Below, piece after piece: positions 26,004 to 34,382 of a DNA stretch of 64,000 bases; position 1 is the stretch's first letter; every line of letters starts with the position of its first letter. The notes below the pieces were generated by a model that did not search any database, was not told the DNA's origin, and was given only the letters and a program-made list of their open reading frames with translations. The position numbers and the translations under genes were made by a program. This stretch comes from Sporosarcina koreensis. GTDB lineage: Bacteria > Bacillota > Bacilli > Bacillales_A > Planococcaceae. The DNA lies in assembly GCF_000826145.2 (NCBI RefSeq), contig NZ_LN651336.1:229501-293500 (forward strand), in the 5' to 3' direction.

Positions 26004-27227
26004 ATGTCTTCAATTTTCAAAGAAATTACACAATTAGAAGGTCAGATCATCAAAGACCGGCGCCATCTTCACCAGCATCCCGAATTAGGCTTCGACCTGC
26101 CGAACACCCGGGACTATGTCCAGAATCGGCTCGATGATCTCGGCATTGCATACAGACAATGCGGCACTCTGCCGGAGGAAATCCGTCAGAAATTTGCCCG
26201 GGCCGGGTTCCCGGAACAGACCGACTGCACCGGTATCTTGGCGGAAATCGGAAGCGGCTCGCCGTGCATCCTGCTCCGCGCCGATATGGATGCACTGCCG
26301 ATCGAGGAAGAGACGGACTCGGCTTTCAAGTCGGCGGCTGCCGGCAAGATGCATGCGTGCGGTCATGATTCCCATACGGCGATGCTCCTTGGAGCGGCGG
26401 CTGTCCTGAAAGAAAGGGAGTCCGAACTGCAGGGGACCGTCAAACTGTTCTTCCAGCCGGGAGAAGAGTGGGGCTACGGCTCCAAGCTGGTGATCGACGA
26501 CAGAGCGCTCGAGAACCCGAAAGTGGACGCGGCGTTCGGCATCCACATCATGCCCGACCAGGAGGCCGGCACGCTGTCCGTCACCAAAGGGACGATCACC
26601 CAGGCAATGGATACGTATATCGTGGACATCCAGGGCAACGGCGGGCACAGTTCCCAGCCGCATAAGACGGTCGATGCCAACATGATCATGACCCAGCTTT
26701 ACACAAGCCTGAACCTGCTGCTTACGCGTGAGGCCGATCCGAAGCAGAACGTCACGTTCTCCGTCGGCTCCATGAGTGGCGGAACTGTCACGAATGTCAT
26801 TCCGGACAAGGCGGTCTTGAGCGGCAATATGCGCAGCTTCGATCAGACAACGCGCGATCATCTGTGCCAGCGGATCCCTGAAATGATCGACCATACCGTT
26901 AAAGCTTGGCGTGGCACTTATACGATCACCGATTTCCACACGCCGACCACCTACAATGACCCTGCGTTTGTCGATTCGATCAGCGGCTCGCTTGCGGATG
27001 TCATGGGAGAGGGAAATATCGTCGACCTCGGAGCTATTAATGGGTCTGAAGATTTTCCATACATTTCACAGGCGGTCCCTTCGGCGTTCGTCATCCTGGG
27101 GACCGGGAAAGAAGGCAATCCGCCTGTCCACAATCCGCGCATGAGCCAGGATGAAAGCATCTTCAAATACGGGGCCGCCCTGCACGCACAAGTCGCTATC
27201 GACTGGCTTCGTTCCCAGAACGTCTGA
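26004..27227 (+). CDS. M20 family metallo-amidohydrolase (second copy)
   Basis: The 407-residue protein has RRHLHQHPELGFDLP, RADMDALPIEEE, HACGHDSHTAML, FFQPGEEWGYGS, the dimerisation segment GNGGHSSQPHKTVDAN and the C-terminal GSEDFPYIS. All metal ligands of the M20D amidohydrolases are present. It is longer than the first copy and shares only family-level likeness with it, so the two probably differ in substrate. AGGAGAG precedes the ATG. It is the third gene of the operon and is followed by a strong terminator. Confidence 0.9.
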   Translation: MSSIFKEITQLEGQIIKDRRHLHQHPELGFDLPNTRDYVQNRLDDLGIAYRQCGTLPEEIRQKFARAGFPEQTDCTGILAEIGSGSPCILLRADMDALPIEEETDSAFKSAAAGKMHACGHDSHTAMLLGAAAVLKERESELQGTVKLFFQPGEEWGYGSKLVIDDRALENPKVDAAFGIHIMPDQEAGTLSVTKGTITQAMDTYIVDIQGNGGHSSQPHKTVDANMIMTQLYTSLNLLLTREADPKQNVTFSVGSMSGGTVTNVIPDKAVLSGNMRSFDQTTRDHLCQRIPEMIDHTVKAWRGTYTITDFHTPTTYNDPAFVDSISGSLADVMGEGNIVDLGAINGSEDFPYISQAVPSAFVILGTGKEGNPPVHNPRMSQDESIFKYGAALHAQVAIDWLRSQNV

Positions 27228-27231
27228 TATG

Positions 27232-27275
27232 ACAAGAAAGCACCGTGTCCAAAACCGGACACGGTGCTTTCTTGT
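27232..27275. terminator. Terminator of the amidohydrolase operon
   Basis: CAAGAAAGCACCGTGTCC and GGACACGGTGCTTTCTTG are perfect 18-base arms around a 6-base loop. Bases 27276-27419 beyond it hold nothing that I recognise. Confidence 0.9.
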
Positions 27276-27419
27276 TGTGAGGGAACCATTCACCCGAACG
27301 CTCTGTTCAGTATTAGACGCCTGCCTCTGTCTTTTTCCGCACAGCATGTTTCTACTGGGATAGAGCCCCTCCTGAAACAGGAAGAGCGGCTTGTCTAAGT
27401 ATCAGGTTATTGCCACAAC

Positions 27420-27596
27420 TCAGTCAAGGAGCCTGTTATTGCTGTCCGTCTCACGAGGTACGCTGCCGTCGCTGCCGGTACGTCTCCCGAGATACCCGTT
27501 CCCTTCACAAATCGAGCATCCATACTGCCAGCCTTCATCGTCCGCCAGCAGCCCGGTTCCTTCACATGCTTTACATGTCATCTCACGGTCGATCAT
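27420..27596 (-). CDS. 58-residue DnaJ-type zinc-finger protein
   Basis: This short gene encodes MIDREMTCKACEGTGLLA, then YGCSICEGNGYLGRRTG and a polar tail. The two CxxCxGxG knuckles (Cys at 8, 11, 27 and 30) are the zinc-binding unit of the DnaJ cysteine-rich domain, here as one isolated pair. AAGGAGG lies 8 bases before ATG 27596, and the frame is free of stops to 27420. It is 13 bases downstream of the aconitase stop codon and probably co-transcribed with it. Its role is unknown; it may bind zinc and a protein partner. Confidence 0.75.
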   Translation of the reverse strand: MIDREMTCKACEGTGLLADDEGWQYGCSICEGNGYLGRRTGSDGSVPRETDSNNRLLD

Positions 27597-27609
27597 TCGT
27601 CCATCCTCC

Positions 27610-29562
27610 TTATGCCTCGATTTTGTTCTGACGCGCTTTCGCCCAGTTGATCATCCCGCCTTCCAGCATGACGTCGATCTGCCGGCCGGACAGCGCATGC
27701 TCAACACGGATTTTGCGGCTGCTTCCTTGGATGCTCACCGTGAATGGCTTGCCTGATTTGACATTTTCCCTCACGTCCGTCATCAGCAGTACATCTCCGT
27801 CACTCAGGAGGTCGTAATCCGCCGGGTCACTGAAAGTGAGCGGCAGGACACCAAAGTTAACTAGGTTCTGCCAGTGGATGCGGGCAAAGTCTTTGGCCAG
27901 CGCCACCCTCAACCCGAGATAGCGGGGGGCCAGCGCAGCATGTTCACGGCTCGACCCTTGTCCATAGTTGTACCCGGCAATAATCGTATGACCATTCGGT
28001 GTCCCTTTGGCACGGGAATAATAAGTGCGATCCACGTTTTCAAATGTGAACTTGCTGATTTCCGGCAAGTTGCTCCGGAACGGCAGCACCCGGGCACCGC
28101 CTGCCAGGATTTCGTCGGTGGAAATATTGTCACCCATCTTGAGCAATACGGGGAGTTCCATGTAATCATGCAGAGGATCCATGTCCGGAATCAGCGCGAT
28201 ATTCGGGCCTTTGTAGAGTTCTACATTCCGCGCTTCCTCGTAAGGCAGAGGCTCTGACAGCAGTTTGGTGTCCACTGTCGGCTCTTCCGGATCCTTGACC
28301 CGCGGATATGGCATGTCAAGGGTCCGCGGGTCTGTGATCACCCCGGTCAGGACAGACGCCGCAGCGGTTTCAGGACTGCAGAGAAAGACACTGTCCTCCA
28401 GTGTCCCGGAACGTCCCGGGAAATTGCGCGGGGTTGTCCGCAAGCTGTTGCGCCCTGTAGCAGGTGCCTGTCCCATGCCGATACAGCCGTTGCAGCCTGC
28501 CTGATGCAGCCGGGCGTCCGCCTGCAGAAGCGAAGCGATATGCCCTTCCTTCACCAGATCCGTCAGCAGCTGCCGGGATGTAGGGTTGATATCAAAGGAT
28601 ACGCCTTCTTTCGCACGCTTCCCTTTGACGATTTCAGCGACGACTGCAAAATCGCGATACCCCGGATTGGCGGAAGATCCGATGTATGACTGGTAGATCG
28701 GTGTCCCCGCGACTTCCGTCACCGGCACGACATTCCCGGGACTGGACGGTTTCGCAACCAGGGGCTCCAATGCCGACAGATCGATCTCTTCGTACAGATC
28801 GTACTCTGCTCCTTCATCCGCCTTCAATTCTGTCCAGTCCTGTTCACGGCCCTGTGTCTTGAGGAAATGCCGGATTTCCTCATCAGACGGGAACACTGTC
28901 GCTGTTGCACCGAGCTCCGCCCCCATGTTGGCGATGACGTGGCGGTCCATGGCACTCAGATGTTCGAGTCCAGGGCCGTAATATTCAATGATCTTGCCCA
29001 CGCCGCCTTTCACGCCATGGCGCCGGAGCATCTCCAGGATCACATCCTTCGCACTCACCCAATCCGGCAGCTGTCCGGACAGACGGACTCCCCATATTTG
29101 CGGCATCTTGATGTATATCGGATTGCCTGCAATCGCCAGCGCCACGTCGAGACCGCCGGCTCCCATCGCAAGCATCCCCATGCAGCCATTCGCGCACGTA
29201 TGGCTGTCCGAGCCAAGCAGTGTTTTCCCAGGCACAGCAAGTCTCTGCATATGGACGGGATGGCTGACCCCATTTCCAGGTCTGCTGTAATAGAGTCCGA
29301 AGCGCTGTGTAGCACTTTGCAGGAACAGGTGATCATCCGCATTCTTGTTGTCGACCTGGATGACATTGTGATCCACATATTGTGCGGACGCTTCCGTCTG
29401 TGCTCGTTTGACACCCATCGCTTCCAGTTCCAGCATGACCATCGTCCCGGTGGCATCCTGCGTCAGTGTCTGGTCGATCTTCAGACCGATTTCACTGCCG
29501 GGTGTCATCTCTCCCGACACTAAATGATTTTCAATCAGTTTCTGTGTGACGTTCAACGGCAT
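27610..29562 (-). CDS. Aconitate hydratase (short, Aquifex-type)
   Basis: The 650-residue protein carries the aconitase iron-sulfur cysteines in SDSHTCANGCMGM and AGCNGCIGMG and the swivel-domain signature GYNYGQGSSREHAALAP. The active-site Arg segment RNFPGR is present. It is about 250 residues shorter than the usual Bacillus CitB (about 900) and matches the Aquifex-type or mitochondrial-like short form. It interconverts citrate and isocitrate in the TCA cycle. GGGAGG precedes the ATG. A small zinc-finger gene follows closely. Confidence 0.92.
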   Translation of the reverse strand: MPLNVTQKLIENHLVSGEMTPGSEIGLKIDQTLTQDATGTMVMLELEAMGVKRAQTEASAQYVDHNVIQVDNKNADDHLFLQSATQRFGLYYSRPGNGVSHPVHMQRLAVPGKTLLGSDSHTCANGCMGMLAMGAGGLDVALAIAGNPIYIKMPQIWGVRLSGQLPDWVSAKDVILEMLRRHGVKGGVGKIIEYYGPGLEHLSAMDRHVIANMGAELGATATVFPSDEEIRHFLKTQGREQDWTELKADEGAEYDLYEEIDLSALEPLVAKPSSPGNVVPVTEVAGTPIYQSYIGSSANPGYRDFAVVAEIVKGKRAKEGVSFDINPTSRQLLTDLVKEGHIASLLQADARLHQAGCNGCIGMGQAPATGRNSLRTTPRNFPGRSGTLEDSVFLCSPETAAASVLTGVITDPRTLDMPYPRVKDPEEPTVDTKLLSEPLPYEEARNVELYKGPNIALIPDMDPLHDYMELPVLLKMGDNISTDEILAGGARVLPFRSNLPEISKFTFENVDRTYYSRAKGTPNGHTIIAGYNYGQGSSREHAALAPRYLGLRVALAKDFARIHWQNLVNFGVLPLTFSDPADYDLLSDGDVLLMTDVRENVKSGKPFTVSIQGSSRKIRVEHALSGRQIDVMLEGGMINWAKARQNKIEA

Positions 29563-29593
29563 TTCGCGTCCTCCCTTTTCTGTTCTTTACAGG

Positions 29594-29635
29594 AAAACAG
29601 GGCAGGCAAGTGCAATTCACAATTGCCTGCCCTGT
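29594..29635 (-). terminator. Terminator of the catalase gene
   Basis: ACAGGGCAGGCAA and TTGCCTGCCCTGT are 13-base arms; on the minus strand TTTTCCTG follows the stem. Confidence 0.85.
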
Positions 29636-29651
29636 CAGGGTCAGTTCACAC

Positions 29652-31706
29652 TCATTTCCGGTTCCAGAAGCGCTGCTGTGCAATCGCTTCGACGAACTGG
29701 TCCGTGAATGCCCCGCTGTCCTTCGCATAGACAACGCCTTCCATGTTGTTCATCTCACTCATTGCGACGTACTGTTCAGCTCCTGCTGCAACTCCGATCG
29801 GCTTCTTGTGCGAGTAGTGCACTCGGACATAATCCATGACATCGGAGTCGAATTTCATCTGCATCGGTGATTTGCCTCCGACCACATAGATGGCATCATA
29901 GAGAGCAGGGTGGACGGCGATGAATGATTTGAGCACTTCCAGTTCGGTTCCGTCGTCCGCTTTCAGCATACCCTGTTTTTCGGAAATAGTTTCAAACAGG
30001 ATGCCGTTTTCCATGAAAGCTTCCAGTGTTTTTTTCACTTCTCTTCCATTGAAGCCTTCTCCAACAAGGACTCCCACTTTCATGGTCTTGGCAGAGTGCG
30101 GTGAATTCAGCTGGCTCAGTGAAGCATATTGGGTATCCACGTCGACGTTCTTGGTTTTGGGCGGTTCCACCCCGATATTCCCAGCGATCAAGGTGGCCAT
30201 TTCCGTATCGACATTCGCCCAGAATTCAACGTTCCGCTGACGCAATTGTTTGTCTTTGACCGCTCCGATGTGGAAACTGAACGATTCCACTAAATCCTGT
30301 TTTTCAGGTATGGACAGGCTGTTCCAGAAGATCCTTGCCTGTGAATAATAATCCTGGAATGAATCACTCGGGTGCTCCCGTGTCACATGGCCTTCGACCT
30401 TCCCTGGGTAATTCTCGTACCCGCCTTCTTCCGGCGCTGTTTCCGACGGTGTGTTATCCGCCAGTGAATTGTTATGGTAGTGGACGGTGTCCGTTTCGAT
30501 ATCATACTTCGAGTAGCTGTCCCGGAAGTTGTTCTGCACATCGGCGATCGGACGGTTCACCGGCAATTCCTCGTAGTTTGCAGTGTTCTGTCGGTAGAGT
30601 TCCGTATCCCGATAGGCGAATGAACGCCCCTGGAGAACCGGATCATTCGAGAATTCAATACCCGGCACAAGGTTGCTCGGATTGAAGGCGGACTGTTCTT
30701 CTTCCGCAAAGAAATTATCCATCAGGCGGTTCAGTGTCATTTTGCCGACAAACTTCGGCGGAATGAGCTCTTCCGGCCATAATTTCGTATCATCCAGAAT
30801 ATCGAAATCATACTTGAATTCGTCCTCCTCAGCGATCATCTGGACACCGAGTTCGTATTCAGGATACGCCCCGTTCTCGATTGCCTGGACGATGTCGCGC
30901 CGATGGAAATCGGGATCCACGCCGCCGATCGCATTGGCTTCATCCAGCATGAGGGAATGGACACCGAGGATCGGTTTCCAGACGAGCCGGAAGAATGTCG
31001 ACTCGCCCTCCTTATTCACGAACCGGAACGTATTGATGGGATAGCCTTCCATCATCCGCCAGCTTCTCGGTCTGCCGCGCATGGACATCAGCCACATCAC
31101 CATATGGGCGGCCTCCGGGTTGTTCACGACATAATCCCAAAAGCTATCATGAGCCACCGTCGCCTGCGGCATATGCGTTTTCGGATTCGGTTTCGCCGCA
31201 TGTGTCACATCCATGAATTTCATGGCGTCCGCGAGCAGGAACACAGGGAACTGGAGGGCCAGCGAGTCGTAGTTCCCTTCCTCCGTATAAAATTTCACTG
31301 CGAAGCCGCGGATATCCACGGCAGTGTCCTTCGATCCCCTGTTGCCGACGAAGTTCGAGAAACGGACGAATACAGGCGTCTTCTTCCCTTTCCCCTGCAG
31401 GAATTTCGCCATCGTATAGTCTTCCATCGACTCGTACAGTTCAAAGTCGCCATAGACGCCGAATCCGCGTGCATGGACGACCTTTTCAGGAATCCGTTCC
31501 CGGTTGAAATGGGACTGCTTCTTATAGAAGTGGAAGTCCTGCATCAGCAGCGGACCCCGCTTCCCTGCACGAAGAGTCTTCTGGTCGTTCGCAGTCTTCA
31601 TGCCGCTTTCGTCGGTCATCGGTTTGTCCGGTCCGGTATTCTGTTTCCGGTACTGTTCCAGCTGTTTGTCCTTGGCATCCATACCATTGTTGTCTTGTTT
31701 CGCCAT
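29652..31706 (-). CDS. katE: Large-subunit (clade 2) catalase with C-terminal flavodoxin-like domain
   Basis: The 684-residue protein is a large monofunctional heme catalase. The essential His is in KVVHARGFGVYG (near 78), the core has FVRFSNFVGNRGSKDTAVDIRGFAVKFY, and the heme-ligand Tyr is in RSFAYRDTELYR. Residues from about 540 on form the DJ-1/PfpI-like domain (MKVGVLVGEGFNGREVKK) found only in the large subunit class. It degrades hydrogen peroxide in the cytoplasm. AGGAGG lies 9 bases before the ATG. A SigB-type promoter upstream suggests general stress control. Confidence 0.95.
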   Translation of the reverse strand: MAKQDNNGMDAKDKQLEQYRKQNTGPDKPMTDESGMKTANDQKTLRAGKRGPLLMQDFHFYKKQSHFNRERIPEKVVHARGFGVYGDFELYESMEDYTMAKFLQGKGKKTPVFVRFSNFVGNRGSKDTAVDIRGFAVKFYTEEGNYDSLALQFPVFLLADAMKFMDVTHAAKPNPKTHMPQATVAHDSFWDYVVNNPEAAHMVMWLMSMRGRPRSWRMMEGYPINTFRFVNKEGESTFFRLVWKPILGVHSLMLDEANAIGGVDPDFHRRDIVQAIENGAYPEYELGVQMIAEEDEFKYDFDILDDTKLWPEELIPPKFVGKMTLNRLMDNFFAEEEQSAFNPSNLVPGIEFSNDPVLQGRSFAYRDTELYRQNTANYEELPVNRPIADVQNNFRDSYSKYDIETDTVHYHNNSLADNTPSETAPEEGGYENYPGKVEGHVTREHPSDSFQDYYSQARIFWNSLSIPEKQDLVESFSFHIGAVKDKQLRQRNVEFWANVDTEMATLIAGNIGVEPPKTKNVDVDTQYASLSQLNSPHSAKTMKVGVLVGEGFNGREVKKTLEAFMENGILFETISEKQGMLKADDGTELEVLKSFIAVHPALYDAIYVVGGKSPMQMKFDSDVMDYVRVHYSHKKPIGVAAGAEQYVAMSEMNNMEGVVYAKDSGAFTDQFVEAIAQQRFWNRK

Positions 31707-31786
31707 TGCTACTCATCCTCCTGTAAGTTGATAGACTTCCGTACAACTGATGCTTATCCAACGGCCATTAGAAACGTTTTCCAACA

Positions 31787-31798
31787 GTAATCGATTAC
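31787..31798. promoter_or_regulatory. 12-base perfect palindrome in the katE leader
   Basis: GTAATCGATTAC is a perfect palindrome just downstream of the putative SigB -10 element and about 80 bases before the katE start. It lies about where transcription should begin, so a protein bound here could block initiation. No known box name is assigned. Confidence 0.35.
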
Positions 31799-31801
31799 CT
31801 G

Positions 31802-31827
31802 TTTCCCTCAAACTATTTCGGATAAAC
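31802..31827 (-). promoter_or_regulatory. SigB-type promoter of katE
   Basis: On the minus strand GTTTAT (31822-31827), a 14-base spacer and GGGAAA (31802-31807) match the SigB pattern GTTTAA-N13-15-GGGWAW. B. subtilis katE is known to be SigB-dependent. The site is about 95 bases upstream of the start codon. Confidence 0.6.
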
Positions 31828-31910
31828 AAATAAATTCAAAGTGTATAACTGCTTTAAAAGACATTACTATTTCATCAGCAGACCGGCAGCGGCTGTTGAA
31901 CGAACGGCAA

Positions 31911-31948
31911 ACAGGCACATGCCTGGATGCCTGGATGCATGTGCCTGT
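31911..31948 (+). other. Strong hairpin immediately upstream of the RCK gene
   Basis: ACAGGCACATGC and GCATGTGCCTGT are perfect 12-base arms. The 14-base loop is a direct repeat of CTGGAT. GATGTGTTTTGATAA follows, and the RCK start codon is 18 bases beyond. It may be an attenuator, a terminator for upstream transcription or a translational control element. Confidence 0.5.
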
Positions 31949-31966
31949 GATGTGTTTTGATAAGAA

Positions 31967-32674
31967 ATGAAGAAACTATCGCAGCACGTTATCATCTGCG
32001 GAGCCGGCAGTGTCGCCCAGCAAGTGTATAAGCAATTGACTGCGGGGGAAAACGACGTAGATATTCTGTTCATCAGCGAGAAAGGCGATGAACTTTCCGA
32101 AATCCTGGGGGATGATGTCCTGCGGCTGATTGCGGACCCGGCAGACAACCGGATTCTTCAGAAGGCACGTCTGACTGAAGCCAGGGCACTGATCGCTGCA
32201 ATGGAGGAAGACTCGCAGAATGTATTCATCACATTGGCAGCGAAATCCCTGAACGGATCGATCGAAGTATCGGCAATCGCTGCACAAGAGGATTCCGGAG
32301 AAATATTGAGAAGAGCCGGAGCGGATCACATTATCATCCCATCCGTCATCGGCGGACGGGAAGCGGCAATGTCCGTGCTGTGCCCTTCTGGTGCCGAATA
32401 TATCAGCGAACTGCTGCAGACGGCATCCGACGCATTCAGTATCGGGGAACTGCCGGTCAATGAATATCCCTATTTAAAAGGGAAAACATTGGAGAAGCTG
32501 CAACTTCATGACCAAGACCAGGTCATCCCGGCTGCCGTCTCACGGGAAGGCCGTCTCGTCAGCAATCCAGGGAATTCGTTCCATCTGCAGACAGAAGACG
32601 TCCTGCTCGTCCTCGGGAAACAGGAAGATATCAGGAATCTTCAGGAAAAACTGCTGGCAGCGGACAGACACTGA
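31967..32674 (+). CDS. Stand-alone RCK (TrkA-N/TrkA-C) potassium channel regulatory protein
   Basis: The 235-residue protein has a Rossmann TrkA-N domain (HVIICGAGSVAQQVYKQL, with the glycine motif GAGSVA) and a TrkA-C domain (LPVNEYPYLKGKTLEKL to VLLVLGKQEDI). It equals the cytoplasmic half of a two-helix potassium channel such as YugO or MthK, but no membrane part is encoded. In-frame stops (TGA TAA) lie just before the ATG and the ribosome site is weak. It may regulate a channel encoded elsewhere, or it may be the remainder of a truncated channel gene. Confidence 0.8.
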   Translation: MKKLSQHVIICGAGSVAQQVYKQLTAGENDVDILFISEKGDELSEILGDDVLRLIADPADNRILQKARLTEARALIAAMEEDSQNVFITLAAKSLNGSIEVSAIAAQEDSGEILRRAGADHIIIPSVIGGREAAMSVLCPSGAEYISELLQTASDAFSIGELPVNEYPYLKGKTLEKLQLHDQDQVIPAAVSREGRLVSNPGNSFHLQTEDVLLVLGKQEDIRNLQEKLLAADRH

Positions 32675-32718
32675 CAGACAAGCCTCCTGTCCCGAAAACG
32701 GGCAGGAGGCTTGTCTGT
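32674..32718. terminator. Bidirectional terminator between RCK and YhfC-type genes
   Basis: ACAGACAAGCCTCCTG and CAGGAGGCTTGTCTGT are perfect 16-base arms, with an inner CCCG/CGGG extension, between two convergent genes. Confidence 0.85.
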
Positions 32719-32741
32719 TGCTCAGGATATTTTGCAGCAGA

Positions 32742-33434
32742 TCACTCTGCTGGATGATCGTTTTCCCCGCCTGGTCTTCTGATTGCAATCCCGGCATAGC
32801 CGGCCAAAAGCAGACCGCCAGCTATGAACACTGTCAGGATGGCTGCCAGCTGATGTGCCGGATGCAGAATGAACGGAAGGAAACCGACCATTGTCACGAT
32901 CGCAGTATGACTGATGACTGCAGCGGCCAAGTACCGCCAGTCCCACCGACGGATGCACTGCAGCATGAGTACAGAGAGTCCGATCTGCATCATCACGATA
33001 CTCAGCTGTTCGACGGATGCGGCTGCATAGACATCCGGATGATGCGGAATGGACGGACTGATAAGAGCACCAACTGCTGGCACCCCGACCAGCAGCAGGG
33101 CTTCCGCACTTCCCTGTCCTGTGCCGAAGAAGACGGCCGACTGCCATGTCTTCCGTTTCAGCAGGAGGAACATCACCAAAAAACGCAGCAATTCTCCCGC
33201 AGCGGCACCTGCTGATCCTATGAGGACCGAGAAGACGGCAGGGTGCCGCATCTGCCAGATCTCCAGCATGCGGCTCCGGCCGAGTAGATGATCGGGCAGA
33301 TGCAGACGGATCACCAGCAGTCCAAGTACATATGTCGAAACACCAAGCAGAAAGACCGGAGCTCTCCTTCTTCCTATAGATATGCCGAACAGGATGAACG
33401 GCAGGACGATGCTTATGATGATCGCTCCGGGCAT
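32742..33434 (-). CDS. YhfC-family intramembrane protease-like protein
   Basis: The protein of about 230 residues has seven to eight membrane segments. GELLRFLVMFLLLKR followed by AVFFGTGQGSAEALLLVG matches the YhfC pattern (E..R helix and G.GHG..EA motif), in which Glu and His are proposed metalloprotease residues. Here the family histidine position reads GQGSAEA, so the second motif is altered. ATG 33434 is 9 bases after GGAAGGGGG; ATG 33443 directly abuts it and is less likely. The role is unknown; relatives are linked to membrane protein or bacteriocin processing. Confidence 0.65.
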   Translation of the reverse strand: MPGAIIISIVLPFILFGISIGRRRAPVFLLGVSTYVLGLLVIRLHLPDHLLGRSRMLEIWQMRHPAVFSVLIGSAGAAAGELLRFLVMFLLLKRKTWQSAVFFGTGQGSAEALLLVGVPAVGALISPSIPHHPDVYAAASVEQLSIVMMQIGLSVLMLQCIRRWDWRYLAAAVISHTAIVTMVGFLPFILHPAHQLAAILTVFIAGGLLLAGYAGIAIRRPGGENDHPAE

Positions 33435-33624
33435 ATCTGCCATCCCCCTTCCAATGACGCTTTTCGTCAGCTGTTATTGTAGCGTATGTCGTCATCCGCT
33501 TGCAGAGGAGACGCATTATGCGCATGTTCCTGCTCGGCCCGCACTTCACCCGATCCACAAGTTCCGCCACGCCGCCCAGTTGCATTCCGGATTGCCATCC
33601 TATATACTGAGCAATATACAAAGG

Positions 33625-33639
33625 AAACTAATTCAGTTT
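33625..33639. promoter_or_regulatory. AAACT-N5-AGTTT dyad upstream of tetR (candidate operator)
   Basis: AAACTAATTCAGTTT is a perfect inverted repeat about 30 bases before the TetR start. The same half-sites, 14 bases apart, recur before the MATE gene (34270-34293). Shared half-sites at the regulator and its neighbour suggest autoregulation and control of the pump by this TetR protein. Confidence 0.45.
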
Positions 33640-33668
33640 AAAAAGTTTACGCACAAGGGGGCTGCCGG

Positions 33669-34229
33669 ATGAGAGAGCGGATCATGAGAGGGTTTTTGGA
33701 AGAAGTGCAGGAGACGAGCATGAAATTCACGATGGACGATCTGGCGAAACGGCTGGGGATCAGCAAGCGCACGCTCTATGAGCATTTTTCATCCAAAGGG
33801 GAGATCCTCGATGCGATCATCGATACGACGCTCCGTGAGTTCGATGAGAAGACCGCCGCCATTCTCGCAGATGACTCCCTTCCTTTATTGGAGAAAATCC
33901 GAAGCGCCATCACCGTTGTGCCGACATATAACGAATTTTACACGAGACAGATTCTCGAGCAGATGAAAAAATCGTTCCCCGACCAATGGCGCCGGGTCGA
34001 TGCTGCCCTCAATGAGTGGGATGAAGTCGAAGAACTCATCCGTCAGGGGATGGCGGAGGGGCTGATCGCCGATCGGAATGTCCCCCTTCTCATGAAGCTG
34101 ATCATTGAAGCTGCGAATGCAACATTGGATAAAAACTTCTTCTTGCGGAATCATATTTCCTCACAGGAAGCGCTCGAGGAAATCGTCGATGTCCTCTTAT
34201 ACGGCATTGCCCGCCAGCCGGACCGCTGA
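33669..34229 (+). CDS. TetR/AcrR family transcriptional regulator
   Basis: The 186-residue protein has an N-terminal helix-turn-helix (MKFTMDDLAKRLGISKRTLYEHFSSKGEILDAI, residues about 18-50) with the usual TLYEHF recognition helix. An all-helical ligand-binding domain follows. It precedes a MATE efflux gene in the same direction, with a terminator in between, so each has its own promoter. It most likely represses the pump gene and itself; the ligand is unknown. AAGGGGG precedes the ATG. Confidence 0.9.
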   Translation: MRERIMRGFLEEVQETSMKFTMDDLAKRLGISKRTLYEHFSSKGEILDAIIDTTLREFDEKTAAILADDSLPLLEKIRSAITVVPTYNEFYTRQILEQMKKSFPDQWRRVDAALNEWDEVEELIRQGMAEGLIADRNVPLLMKLIIEAANATLDKNFFLRNHISSQEALEEIVDVLLYGIARQPDR

Positions 34230-34258
34230 AAAACCGTTGTGCACGCACGGTTTTTCAT
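34229..34258 (+). terminator. Terminator after tetR
   Basis: AAAAACCGT and ACGGTTTTT arms around a 9-base loop, followed by CATTT. Confidence 0.8.
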
Positions 34259-34269
34259 TTGGCCTTTTT

Positions 34270-34293
34270 AAACTATAAAAACAAAAACAGTTT
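34270..34293. promoter_or_regulatory. AAACT-N14-AGTTT dyad upstream of the MATE gene
   Basis: AAACT at 34270-34274 and AGTTT at 34289-34293 flank an A-rich spacer in the leader of the MATE pump gene. The half-sites equal those of the tetR dyad at 33625, but the spacing differs, which weakens the case for a common dimer site. Confidence 0.3.
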
Positions 34294-34382
34294 CCTCGTT
34301 TTACAACTACTTTGAAAGAGAGATGGAATTATGAGGTACGCAATACCGCACGCAATGATCCGGCTTGAAGGGGGTGAGCGCT

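Noticed and set aside
31775..31800. CcpA (cre) site before katE (AGAAACGTTTTCC)
   Set aside because: At least three conserved cre positions do not match; the palindrome and SigB promoter are better supported.
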